DNA of 64,000 bases, taken from Nostoc paludosum FACHB-159. Lineage in GTDB: Bacteria > Cyanobacteriota > Cyanobacteriia > Cyanobacteriales > Nostocaceae. The DNA is taken from contig NZ_JACJTU010000020.1 of NCBI RefSeq assembly GCF_014698835.1, forward strand, positions 87,058-151,057, in the 5' to 3' direction. The translations under genes and the position numbers were made by a program. Within the stretch, counting starts at the first letter, position 1. The number at the start of each line of letters is the position of its first letter. The notes beneath the pieces are model-generated. The model worked only from the letters and a program-made list of their open reading frames with translations. It was not told where the DNA came from and searched no databases. This document shows positions 18,101 through 25,253 of the stretch, piece after piece.

Positions 18101-19034
18101 TCCAATTATTCAGCACGGTGTGTTATGGGGCTTATTAATTGCTCATCAATGTTCGCGTCCTAGAGAATGGAAATCAGGAGAAATTGAGTTGTTACAGCAA
18201 TTAGGAAATCAACTAGCGATCGCCACACAACAATCAGGACTATACGCCCAATTGCAAGTAGAATTAAATGAGCGCAAAAAAGTTGAAGAACAAATTTTTA
18301 AAGCTTTAGAAAAAGAAAAAGAACTCAGCGATTTAAAATCCCGTTTTATTTCTATGACATCCCATGAATTTCGTACTCCATTGGCTGTGATTGCTTCTTC
18401 TGCGGGAATTTTAAAAAGCTTTAGCCATAAACTAGATGAACAACAAAAACAAAGGCATCTTCAATGTATTCAAACTTATATTCAACATACTACTCAACTT
18501 TTAGATGATATCTTGCTAATTAATAAAGCTGAAGCAGGAAAATTAGTATTCAAGCCAAGTTCTTTTAATTTAGTTGATTTCTGCCAAACTTTAATAGATG
18601 AACTACAACTGAGTTCTCCTAATCATCACCTCGTCTTTTCTCCTCAATACCAAGGTAATCTATCAAACAGAAATCACTTCATCATGGACAGTCAACTCCT
18701 GCGACAAATTCTGAGCAACTTACTTTCAAATGCTGTCAAATATTCTTCAAGTGGCAGTAATATTCAAATTGATTTATTAATTCAAGATCAAATCGCAGTT
18801 TTTCTGATTAAAGATGAAGGTATTGGGATTTCAATAGAAGATCAGCAACACTTATGCGAGTCGTTCTACCGAGGTAGTAATGTTGGTAATACACCAGGCA
18901 CTGGATTAGGCTTGACAATCGTGAATAAATGTGTATTCCTACATAAAGGACGAATCACCTTTGCTAGTCAAATTGGATTCGGCACAACATTTAGGGTGGA
19001 ACTGCCGCTGGTTGCTAACGATACCTTCAGTTAA
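15114..19034 (+). CDS. Sensor histidine kinase with CBS pair, PAS and GAF domains
   Basis: A 1306-residue soluble kinase. Order by eye: a CBS domain pair (about 10-160; VGIFTQRDLIKL, VMTTDLVTL, VIGLVTPASLL), three PAS/PAC modules (about 185-570), a divergent GAF (580-720), a fourth PAS (745-870), a phytochrome-like GAF (890-1040), DHp with SMTSHEFRTPLAV near 1085 and an ATPase domain (NLLSNAVKYS, DEGIGIS, GTGLGLTIV). There is no C-terminal receiver. The second GAF keeps a cysteine in SPSCLIQF, but the histidine that follows it in bilin-binding proteins is leucine, so chromophore binding is doubtful. CBS domains often bind adenosine nucleotides. Two receiver proteins follow at 19174 and 20060 on the same strand and are the likely phosphotransfer partners. 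Confidence 0.9.
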   Translation: MFINSLSFENLQMTIIRHPLIVSPEVLLLDVVALINKRQISFGHWLNKDYESLEYSPKEMDSITSQADSCVLIMENSRLVGIFTQRDLIKLTAEKNSLENISIQEVMTTDLVTLKIAEFKDTFTALNLLKQHRICHLPILGEQGEVIGLVTPASLLGVAIQQARLYNYARVKLAERQRIESELRLERNFVSAVLNVADALVIVLDCQGRIVRFNHTCEQTTGYSFDEVKGKFIWDVLLLPENIECIKALFQNFACKELPNRYETDLITKDSDRRIISWSNKVLLNNHDEVEYIVCTGTDITESRKVQEELQQTRNFLASMINNLPVAVFVKDAKPDNFGRFKLWNQTCERIFGITAEQAIGKTDYEFFPKEQADFFRQKDQEAFSSGIPQDISQETLDSPNFGQRILHTTKVPLYDKNQQPEYLLCISEDITEYKQAEAALKESEHKFRLFTENIKSTFWISDIKRNTRQIVYVSPAFEEIWGRSTEEVYTSSDTFLEAIHPSDRQRFITDTPKRTEGEYDEEYRIIRPDGGIRWIRSRAFPIKNDEGEVYRITGIAEDITERKQAEIALQSLVESTASTTGNDFFPALVEYIASALDVCHVIVTELIEGQVHTLGFWSDGQLQPNISYEPTSTPCEILLKQGYYYCASGIQQIFPIAQRLAAMEAESFMGVILSDNFGNVIGSLYIVDKKTIADPNKFEGILKVFAARASAELQRKRAQEALEKLNRNLEAIVEQRTLELQESEAELRAIFNQAAVGIKLETLEGKFVKVNQQFCEILGYSQEELLKKTYQDITYFEDIKYHHNSLQKLLSGEVQTFSIEKRCLHKNGNLIWINLTVSLILDVFGQPIYSIGIVKDIQNQKQAEEELKHQLAVVEAAIEREHLVNVITQRIRESLDIQATLNVTVAEVHKLLKVDRVLIYRTLTDGTGKVIAEALTPGYKSILNESFPTECFPKECYLRYLKGEIYALSDRNLRESPSCLIQFMEDMQICAKLVIPIIQHGVLWGLLIAHQCSRPREWKSGEIELLQQLGNQLAIATQQSGLYAQLQVELNERKKVEEQIFKALEKEKELSDLKSRFISMTSHEFRTPLAVIASSAGILKSFSHKLDEQQKQRHLQCIQTYIQHTTQLLDDILLINKAEAGKLVFKPSSFNLVDFCQTLIDELQLSSPNHHLVFSPQYQGNLSNRNHFIMDSQLLRQILSNLLSNAVKYSSSGSNIQIDLLIQDQIAVFLIKDEGIGISIEDQQHLCESFYRGSNVGNTPGTGLGLTIVNKCVFLHKGRITFASQIGFGTTFRVELPLVANDTFS

Positions 19035-19173
19035 GGACTTCCAACTAAAACAAATATTCCATCCCTGCGGGACGCTACGCGAACGCGTTTAGGGTAGGGG
19101 GGAGGAACCAGAAATTCGGATATAAGAATTATTCACTGCAAGTTTACAAAAAATTGCTATAGGGAAATCTAAT

Positions 19174-19983
19174 ATGTTATCGATAAATAATTTTGGGAAA
19201 AATAAACTATCAGAACTCCATCAACAAAATGAGTATTTAAGTAAAAGTATGAATAAAAAAATATTAGTAATTGAAGATGAAATCCAAGTTTGCTCAAATA
19301 TTGAACAGATTTTAACTTTGTCAGATTTTAATATTATTACTGCAAACAATGGTTTAGAGGGATTACGGCTTGCGAAAGCAGAAAAGCCAGACTTGATCTG
19401 TTGCGATATTATGATGCCAGAATTGGATGGCTACAGCGTGCTAGAAAGCTTACGTAAAGACGTAGAAACTGAGTCAATACCAGTAATTTTTTTGACTGCA
19501 AAAGTAGAGCGTACTGACCTCCGTCAAGCTATGGAGTTGGGAGCCGATGATTACATCACAAAACCTTTTTTACCGGAAGAACTCATCAAGGCAATTGAGA
19601 TTAGATTGGCGCGGATAGAAAAACCAGATTTAATTAGACAACAGTACGAACAAGAGCGTCAACAAAATATCAAGCTGAAGCAACAAATACAAGCAAGTTC
19701 ACAAAAGCTTGAGGAGAGTCAACAACTAGCAGACATGCATAATGAGGTTTTACAAAAACTTTTACAAGACTTGGGTAATCCTCTTTCTAATATTAATATG
19801 GCAATCCACATGCTCAAGCAAACTCAATCAAATTCCGAGCGCGATCGCTACTTGGCTATATTACAGCAAGAATGCTCTAGGGAAATCGAGCTTTTAAATG
19901 AAATCAAGAATTTACAAGTATTACTTACACCAGAAAATGCCAAGATTCTGCAAAAATTCAATTTACTCAACCATCACAAGTAA
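19174..19983 (+). CDS. Response regulator with degenerate DHp-like C-terminus
   Basis: A 269-residue protein: receiver (about 29-145; Asp78 in CDIMMPELDG, ITKPF lysine), a coiled coil (155-190, QQYEQERQQNIKLKQQIQ), then a helix pair resembling a histidine kinase dimerisation domain. The H-box position reads LLQDLGNPLSNI, with Gln198 where a phosphoacceptor His is expected, and no ATPase domain follows. The start is uncertain: ATG at 19174 has a 25-residue leader, while ATG at 19249 (MNKKILVIEDE) gives a typical receiver start. Receivers here and in the next gene are close relatives. Inference: a phosphate-responsive dimeriser rather than a kinase. Confidence 0.85.
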   Translation: MLSINNFGKNKLSELHQQNEYLSKSMNKKILVIEDEIQVCSNIEQILTLSDFNIITANNGLEGLRLAKAEKPDLICCDIMMPELDGYSVLESLRKDVETESIPVIFLTAKVERTDLRQAMELGADDYITKPFLPEELIKAIEIRLARIEKPDLIRQQYEQERQQNIKLKQQIQASSQKLEESQQLADMHNEVLQKLLQDLGNPLSNINMAIHMLKQTQSNSERDRYLAILQQECSREIELLNEIKNLQVLLTPENAKILQKFNLLNHHK

Positions 19984-20059
19984 AAGAAGCATTTTGCAGT
20001 ATTAAACTATGAGACAATTACCAATTTTAAATATAAATAGGATTGAAATATTATAGTAG

Positions 20060-21160
20060 ATGAACACCATTTTAATCATAGAAGATGAAGAACAAATTCG
20101 GGAAAATATTGAAGAGATATTACAACTTTCTGACTTTAAAACTTTGATGGCGTCAAATGGTAAAATTGGATTAGAAATTGCTAAAACAAAATTACCTGAT
20201 TTGATTATCTGCGACATCATGATGCCAGAGTTAGACGGCTATAGTGTACTGGCTGCTCTGCGTAAAAATGAAGCAACAATGAATATTCCTTTGATATTTG
20301 TCACAGCTAAAGCTGAACGTTCAGATTTTCGTCAGGGTATGGAAATTGGAGCCGATGATTATTTAACAAAACCATTTACAACAGAAGAATTATTAAAAGC
20401 GATCGCTACTCGTCTGCATAAACAATCTGTAGTTCAACGTCAATCTCAAGCTAAGCTAGATGAACTCAGAATTAATATTGCTCATTCATTGCCTCATGAA
20501 CTCAATACTCCTTTAAACGGGATTCTGGGAATGTCACAGTTGTTAGTTGAAAATTGTAGCATGATGCGTGAATCTGAAGAAATCGAAATTGCAGAGTTAA
20601 TTTACACCTCAGCTAACCGACTAAATCGATTAACTCAACGCTTTTTACTCTACTCTAATCTAGAACTAATCACACGAGATAGCGAAAAAATTCGAGAACT
20701 TCAAGATACTTCAGAACGATGTGTTACTAAAACAGTTATTAGTGATGTTTGTCTTCAAAGAGCTAGAGAATTTTCTCGAACCAAAGATCTAACTCTAGAA
20801 CTTACAGAATCAATTGTGCAAATGCCAGAAGATAAATTTAGTATTGTAATTGAAGAATTAATAGAGAATGCTTTTAAATTTTCCTTACCTGGTAGCCAAG
20901 TGAGAGTTATTAGCAATGTCGATCGTAATAAATTTAGTTTACATTTAGTTGATAATGGTAAAGGAATGCAAATTCAAGAAATTGAAAGAATTGGAGCATT
21001 TATTCAATTTAATCGCAAGTTACACGAACAACAAGGCTCTGGACTGGGGCTGAGTATTGTTCAGCACATAATCAAATTATATGGTGGGGAATTGATAATC
21101 AATAGTATTCCCGAACAACAAACTATTGTCAGCGTTATTTTACCTTACCAAATTAGCTAA
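20060..21160 (+). CDS. Receiver-histidine kinase (REC-HisKA-HATPase)
   Basis: A 366-residue receiver-kinase. The receiver covers about 3-120 (Asp52, CDIMMPELDG; LTKPF). DHp carries His146 (SLPHELNTPLNG) and the ATPase shows EELIENAFKFS, DNGKGMQ and GSGLGLSIVQ. Its receiver closely resembles that of the preceding gene, which keeps the fold but has lost the histidine and ATPase, so the two look like a duplication followed by decay. It is 76 bp downstream in the same direction, probably cotranscribed, and may receive phosphate from the CBS-PAS-GAF kinase. Cytosolic; output unknown. Confidence 0.9.
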   Translation: MNTILIIEDEEQIRENIEEILQLSDFKTLMASNGKIGLEIAKTKLPDLIICDIMMPELDGYSVLAALRKNEATMNIPLIFVTAKAERSDFRQGMEIGADDYLTKPFTTEELLKAIATRLHKQSVVQRQSQAKLDELRINIAHSLPHELNTPLNGILGMSQLLVENCSMMRESEEIEIAELIYTSANRLNRLTQRFLLYSNLELITRDSEKIRELQDTSERCVTKTVISDVCLQRAREFSRTKDLTLELTESIVQMPEDKFSIVIEELIENAFKFSLPGSQVRVISNVDRNKFSLHLVDNGKGMQIQEIERIGAFIQFNRKLHEQQGSGLGLSIVQHIIKLYGGELIINSIPEQQTIVSVILPYQIS

Positions 21161-21461
21161 AAATAAAAAGGTAAGATAATAATTCCGGAATCAAGAATCT
21201 GAATGTAAAATGATTAAAAAATAAAAGTACTATAGCTTCTTAGTTTTATTTAAATTATTAAGCTTGCTTCTCAAAGTTTTATTAATTTTAATTTATATAT
21301 TGTGAATTATTAAATAACAATACAAAACATAAAAATATAAAATAAATTGTCAAACTAGTAATTTTATTTGATAATTTTTACTTTATATATACAAATTCAT
21401 TACCAATTCTTAAATATCACCCTTTATTCTAAGTTTTGTTGTGCATCTTAGAGTGGCTAAA

Positions 21462-22574
21462 ATGATATTTAGAAGAATTTTTCTGGTTGCGATCGGCTTA
21501 ATTTTAGCAATAGTAGTGAGCAGTTTGACGCAGTTCAAAACAATTGCCCAATCTCTCACAGATTTAGATTTAGCTGCTTATTACGCTCCAATTCACTATC
21601 AAGATACAGACAGCACTAAGTATAGTGGAGACTACATCACCAGGTTTGATTATGATAATGATTGGCGCGGAACAAATAACTGGGATAACCTTTTTCAATT
21701 TGCTTTGAATGCTCATGGTTACTATTCTGTAGTCGAAACTTGTACTCATTGGTTCATCACCTATTCTTTTTTCCATCCTCAAGATTGGACTGATATTCCC
21801 TTCGACCAAGAACACGAAAATGATTTAGAAGGTTTGCTAACAATTGTTCGTAAGGATGGTTCAACTTATGGCAAACTCGAAGGGGTTGTAACTGTATTTC
21901 ATCGAGACTTTTACTCGTATACACCTGTTGGTAGCCCTTTAACAAATGGTGCAGAAAATATTGATGGAACCCTAACTACGAGTAGCTACAGTGGTTCGCA
22001 ACATCCGTTGACTTCTCAAGAAGCTAAAGGTCATGGTTTAAAAGCCTGGCCTAATGCTGGCGATTTTCAAGGAGCTAGTAATGAAGATGGAATTATTTAT
22101 TATCCTTCCAAAACTATCGCTGAAGTTCCTGCTTCTGGAAACGATCGCAGCGTGCAATACTTATTGTTAAATGTATTTGCCTCCAATGGAATATGGCAAC
22201 ATCAATTAAATGAAGCTGCATTGCCAAGTTCTTCATCTATAACTTTTGCTAGTTGGGGAACTTTTAAAGGAGATTCTAGTGGTGGGTGTGGTGCTGGGAC
22301 ACCTACTTGTAGTGAAAATTCAGCCAATGCACCTTGGGGTTGGGATGATTCCAATGATGGTGGAGTATATAAAGGTGAAATGGCTTTAGATCCCGCTCAC
22401 TTGACAGATGTTTATTTTAATGGTTTAGGTAACTTTGATACAAGCTACATCCGTAACCAATTTATCCAAGATTTGAGAGATAGGGGATATAATTCAGCAA
22501 ATCTTCCCCAAGGCTGGCCTAGTCAAATCAATCTGAATTCTCTTATTGGTAAACTCAAAAACCAATGTTTCTAA
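21462..22574 (+). CDS. Secreted protein of unknown function, possibly Vps62/NPP1-like
   Basis: The product starts with a signal peptide or anchor (MIFRRIFLVAIGLILAIVVS) from ATG at 21462; an in-frame GTG at 21441 would add seven residues but is less plausible. The mature part opens DLAAYYAPIHYQDTD and contains a dense acidic and aromatic core (DYDNDWRGTNNWDN, HWFITYSFFHPQDW, EHENDLEG) and later AKGHGLKAWP. The histidine/aspartate clusters recall Vps62-type and NPP1-type secreted proteins, but that is a guess from memory. A Cys-containing loop (GGCGAGTPTCS) and a lone final Cys are present. Downstream of a signalling cluster but with a 280-bp AT-rich gap, so probably its own transcript. Confidence 0.75.
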   Translation: MIFRRIFLVAIGLILAIVVSSLTQFKTIAQSLTDLDLAAYYAPIHYQDTDSTKYSGDYITRFDYDNDWRGTNNWDNLFQFALNAHGYYSVVETCTHWFITYSFFHPQDWTDIPFDQEHENDLEGLLTIVRKDGSTYGKLEGVVTVFHRDFYSYTPVGSPLTNGAENIDGTLTTSSYSGSQHPLTSQEAKGHGLKAWPNAGDFQGASNEDGIIYYPSKTIAEVPASGNDRSVQYLLLNVFASNGIWQHQLNEAALPSSSSITFASWGTFKGDSSGGCGAGTPTCSENSANAPWGWDDSNDGGVYKGEMALDPAHLTDVYFNGLGNFDTSYIRNQFIQDLRDRGYNSANLPQGWPSQINLNSLIGKLKNQCF

Positions 22575-22707
22575 GTATAGGCAAAAGGCAAGAGGCAAAA
22601 GGCAATAAGTTTTGTTTAAGGCTTATTTATGATTGCAATAACAGTAATTTCATCTGGGCTTGGGAATTAAGTCACAATAAGAATAGGCAATCATAGAGGA
22701 TGGTACT

Positions 22708-23010
22708 ATGCTTCCCTTAACTCAAATTATTCGTAACTTCTTCCTCCGCTTGGAAGGTTTTTTATCTGTTGTTTTCAAACCTTTGTTGAATTTTGTCAAA
22801 AACTTCTTTGGCTTTTTTACCAGGGTCTTCGGATTGACTAGCTCTAATTATTTCTTGGAATCCGATGGGGCGCAAGGTATAAATAAAGAGCCGATTCAAA
22901 CGGTTCAGAATACCACTGCTGAAACTCCCGCCCCCAGCCGCCGTCGTGCCAATACCAAAAAAATTGATGCTTACTATATCAATATGGCGCGTGACGTGAA
23001 AAACAACTAA
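22708..23010 (+). CDS. Small basic protein of unknown function
   Basis: A 100-residue protein with a hydrophobic, amphipathic N-terminal half (TQIIRNFFLRLEGFLSVVF, NFVKNFFGFFTRVFG) that could lie on or enter a membrane. A polar linker rich in Thr/Pro (TAETPAPSRRRANTKK) and a short conserved-looking tail (IDAYYINMARDVKN) follow. I do not recognise the family, though similar short proteins occur in filamentous cyanobacteria. GAGGAT precedes the ATG by about 9 bases, and a strong hairpin follows the stop. Standing alone between its flanks, it is probably monocistronic. Confidence 0.7.
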   Translation: MLPLTQIIRNFFLRLEGFLSVVFKPLLNFVKNFFGFFTRVFGLTSSNYFLESDGAQGINKEPIQTVQNTTAETPAPSRRRANTKKIDAYYINMARDVKNN

Positions 23011-23015
23011 TCAGC

Positions 23016-23045
23016 TATAGGGGCGTGTAGTTGTACGCCCCTATA
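23016..23045 (+). terminator. Hairpin after the small basic protein gene
   Basis: An 11-bp perfect stem, TATAGGGGCGT (23016-23026) with ACGCCCCTATA (23035-23045), encloses an 8-base loop and begins five bases after the stop codon. The following bases are AT-rich (TATTTTGT) but not a clean U tract. It probably acts as a terminator or RNA 3'-end stabiliser. Confidence 0.6.
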
Positions 23046-23266
23046 TATTTTGTAAAATCATCTCAGTTACAAACTACTGTAATGATTTATCGAATTTCTA
23101 AATAAAAAAACATTCAACTTGTCTTGTGGGGTGGGCGTCTTGCTCGTCCGTAAGCAAGGGCAGACTTGCGCTCTACTTACCAATTACTAGTAATTTATTT
23201 CTTAGTAATTTCTAGATAAAATTGCTATATCCTTTCATTAAATCAACTCTAACTCAGTAAAAAAAC

Positions 23267-24796
23267 GTGAATCTCCCATTAATTACTCGCGCTCAAGAAC
23301 ACAACGAGAAAATAGCGATTCTCGTTCCGAGAGGCTGCGCCAACGCTACAACCCAAGGAGTATTTACTTATCGAGATTTACTCTACACTTCAGGTCAAAT
23401 CGCCACCAATCTTCTTGAGAATGCAGATGATTTACACGAGGAACGAGTTGCTTTTCTCATCCCGCCTGGATTTGAGTATGTAGCAACTCAATGGGGGATT
23501 TGGCGTGCAGGTGGAATAGCGGTACCTTTGTGTGTTTCCCACCCGCGACCAGAATTGGAATATGTAATTACAAATTCGGGAGCATCGATTATTGTCGCCC
23601 ATCCTGATTTTGAGGATACATTGCAAGCGATCGCCAAATCACATAATTTGCGATTTATTCTCACCTCCCAAACCCTCCCATCTCATATTGCTAACCTCCC
23701 AGAAGTAGATATCACTAGACGCGCCTTAATTCTCTACACCAGCGGTACAACTGGGAAACCCAAAGGTGTGGTTACCACCCATGAAAATATTCAAGCCCAA
23801 GTCACTAGCTTGGTTACCGCTTGGGAATGGACATCAAGCGATCGCATTTTACATGTACTCCCATTACACCATATTCATGGAATTGTCAATATACTAACTT
23901 GTGCTTTATGGGCTGGGGCAGAGTGTCATATATTGAGCAAGTTTGACGCCGAAGTTGTGTGGAATCGAATTTGTGACGGTGACTTAACTTTATTTATGGC
24001 AGTACCGACAATATATGTAAAGCTGATTGCTGCTTGGGAAAATGCAAAAAGCCAACAGCAGAAAAGTATGTCAGCAGGCTGTGAAAAAATGCGCCTGATG
24101 GTTTCTGGCTCAGCAGCCTTACCAGTTCAAGTTTTACAAAAGTGGCAAACCATCAGCGGACATTTTCTGCTAGAGCGTTATGGGATGACGGAAATTGGCA
24201 TGGCGCTATCAAATCCTTTACACGGCGATCGCTTACCAGGATATGTGGGAAAGCCTTTGCCTCAGGTAGAAGTGAGATTAGTGGATGAAAATGGATTAGT
24301 TCCACCAGGAACGCCAGGAGAAATCCAAGTCAAAGGCCCGACGGTATTTTTGGAATATTGGCAAAACCCCCAAGCAACCGCCAAAGCCTTCCAAGATGGC
24401 TGGTTTTGTACTGGAGATCAGGCCGTAGTTGAGAATGGCAACTACCGGATTTTGGGACGAATGAGTGTAGATATCATCAAAACCGGGGGATATAAAGTTT
24501 CAGCTTTGGAAATTGAAGAAGTGCTAAGAACGCATCCAGATATTCAGGAATGTGCAGTGGTTGGGGTTGCAGACATAGAGTGGGGCGAGCGAGTTTGTGC
24601 GGCATTAGTATTGCAAGGCTCGCAAACTTTGACATTAGAATCTCTCAGGAGTTGGGCAAAAGAACAATTGGCTGTCTATAAAGTGCCGACTCAAATTTTG
24701 ATAGTTGAAGAATTACCGCGCAATGCGATGGGGAAAGTGACTAAGCCTGCGGTGGTAGAGCTATTTCGGTCATCTTTATTATCAACGCCGAGTTAG
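23267..24796 (+). CDS. Acyl-CoA synthetase, malonyl-CoA synthetase (MatB)-like
   Basis: A 509-residue AMP-forming ligase of the ANL superfamily. Seen: the P-loop LILYTSGTTGKPKGVVTTH, motif LPLHHIHGIVN, ERYGMTEIGMALSNP, the hinge TGDQAVVENGNYRILGR and the catalytic lysine region LPRNAMGKVTKPAV. The HHIHG and RYGMTE forms resemble malonyl-CoA/methylmalonyl-CoA synthetases; this substrate is inferred, not proven. A GTG at 23267 gives the expected N-terminus (MNLPLITRAQEH); no nearby ATG fits. Odd: after IAILV comes PRGCANATTQG, encoded by an intergenic repeat string (CGAGAGGCTGCGCCAACG, 23328-23345) identical to one at 3253-3270. So a repeat has been absorbed near the N-terminus. It appears monocistronic. 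Confidence 0.9.
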   Translation: MNLPLITRAQEHNEKIAILVPRGCANATTQGVFTYRDLLYTSGQIATNLLENADDLHEERVAFLIPPGFEYVATQWGIWRAGGIAVPLCVSHPRPELEYVITNSGASIIVAHPDFEDTLQAIAKSHNLRFILTSQTLPSHIANLPEVDITRRALILYTSGTTGKPKGVVTTHENIQAQVTSLVTAWEWTSSDRILHVLPLHHIHGIVNILTCALWAGAECHILSKFDAEVVWNRICDGDLTLFMAVPTIYVKLIAAWENAKSQQQKSMSAGCEKMRLMVSGSAALPVQVLQKWQTISGHFLLERYGMTEIGMALSNPLHGDRLPGYVGKPLPQVEVRLVDENGLVPPGTPGEIQVKGPTVFLEYWQNPQATAKAFQDGWFCTGDQAVVENGNYRILGRMSVDIIKTGGYKVSALEIEEVLRTHPDIQECAVVGVADIEWGERVCAALVLQGSQTLTLESLRSWAKEQLAVYKVPTQILIVEELPRNAMGKVTKPAVVELFRSSLLSTPS

Positions 24797-24817
24797 ACCG
24801 GAAGTTTTAAAATTAGT

Positions 24818-24985
24818 ATGAAAATTGTTCGAGAAGTTTCTTTGATTAGTGTTGGAAATTTTGAAGAATCAAATGATTGGTCTATCATTCGGGCTGAAAT
24901 TCGTGATGCTATTTCTTTAATTGTTCATACGTACCAAAGATTACTAAAGGAACAGATGGTCGTAGATGGTCGTGCATTAGTCTAA
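24818..24985 (+). CDS. Short ORF, possible N-terminal gene remnant
   Basis: A 55-codon frame starts 22 bp after the CoA synthetase stop (MKIVREVSLISVGNFEESND, then WSIIRAEIRDAIS). The first 38 residues have normal protein-like composition; the tail after HTYQ looks random and runs into repeat-bearing DNA. It may be the surviving N-terminus of a longer gene cut by a deletion or repeat insertion. I cannot name the family. Confidence 0.35.
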   Translation: MKIVREVSLISVGNFEESNDWSIIRAEIRDAISLIVHTYQRLLKEQMVVDGRALV

Positions 24986-25024
24986 ATTTTGCTGCATGAA
25001 TAGCTATGTGGAGGCGTTGCTGAT

Positions 25025-25215
25025 TGAAAGTATGAATTAGTCTCACGCAAAGACGCAAAGGCGCAAAGATTCGTTGTTTATTAATATCAAACTTTCTTCT
25101 CTTTGCGTCCTTCTCTAACGAGACGCTGCGCGTTGGCGGAAGCCTCTCGAAGAGAAGGCGTCCTTGGCGGTTCGTTAAAAAAAAGAGTTTTGACCTTAAC
25201 TGAACCGTATTGGCG
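25025..25215. repeat. GC-rich intergenic repeats
   Basis: Contains the GACGCAAAGGCGCAAAG type repeat (25045-25070) and, at 25110-25160, an imperfect palindrome with CGAGACGCTGCGCGTTGG and GCCTCTCGAAGAGAAGG, a variant of the string found at 3253 and 23328. AACTGAACCGTATTG at 25198-25212 matches part of the terminal inverted repeat of the small element at 36200-36331. A 110-codon minus-strand frame spans these repeats but has repeat composition and is not a gene. Confidence 0.7.
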
Positions 25216-25253
25216 TATACTCCGCTGTTTTCGGTAGACACTAAAAAAAGCCC

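Noticed and set aside
24909..25241. 110-codon minus-strand frame
   Set aside because: It is a translation of GACGCAAAGGCGCAAAG and other dispersed repeats, with no family resemblance or ribosome binding site.
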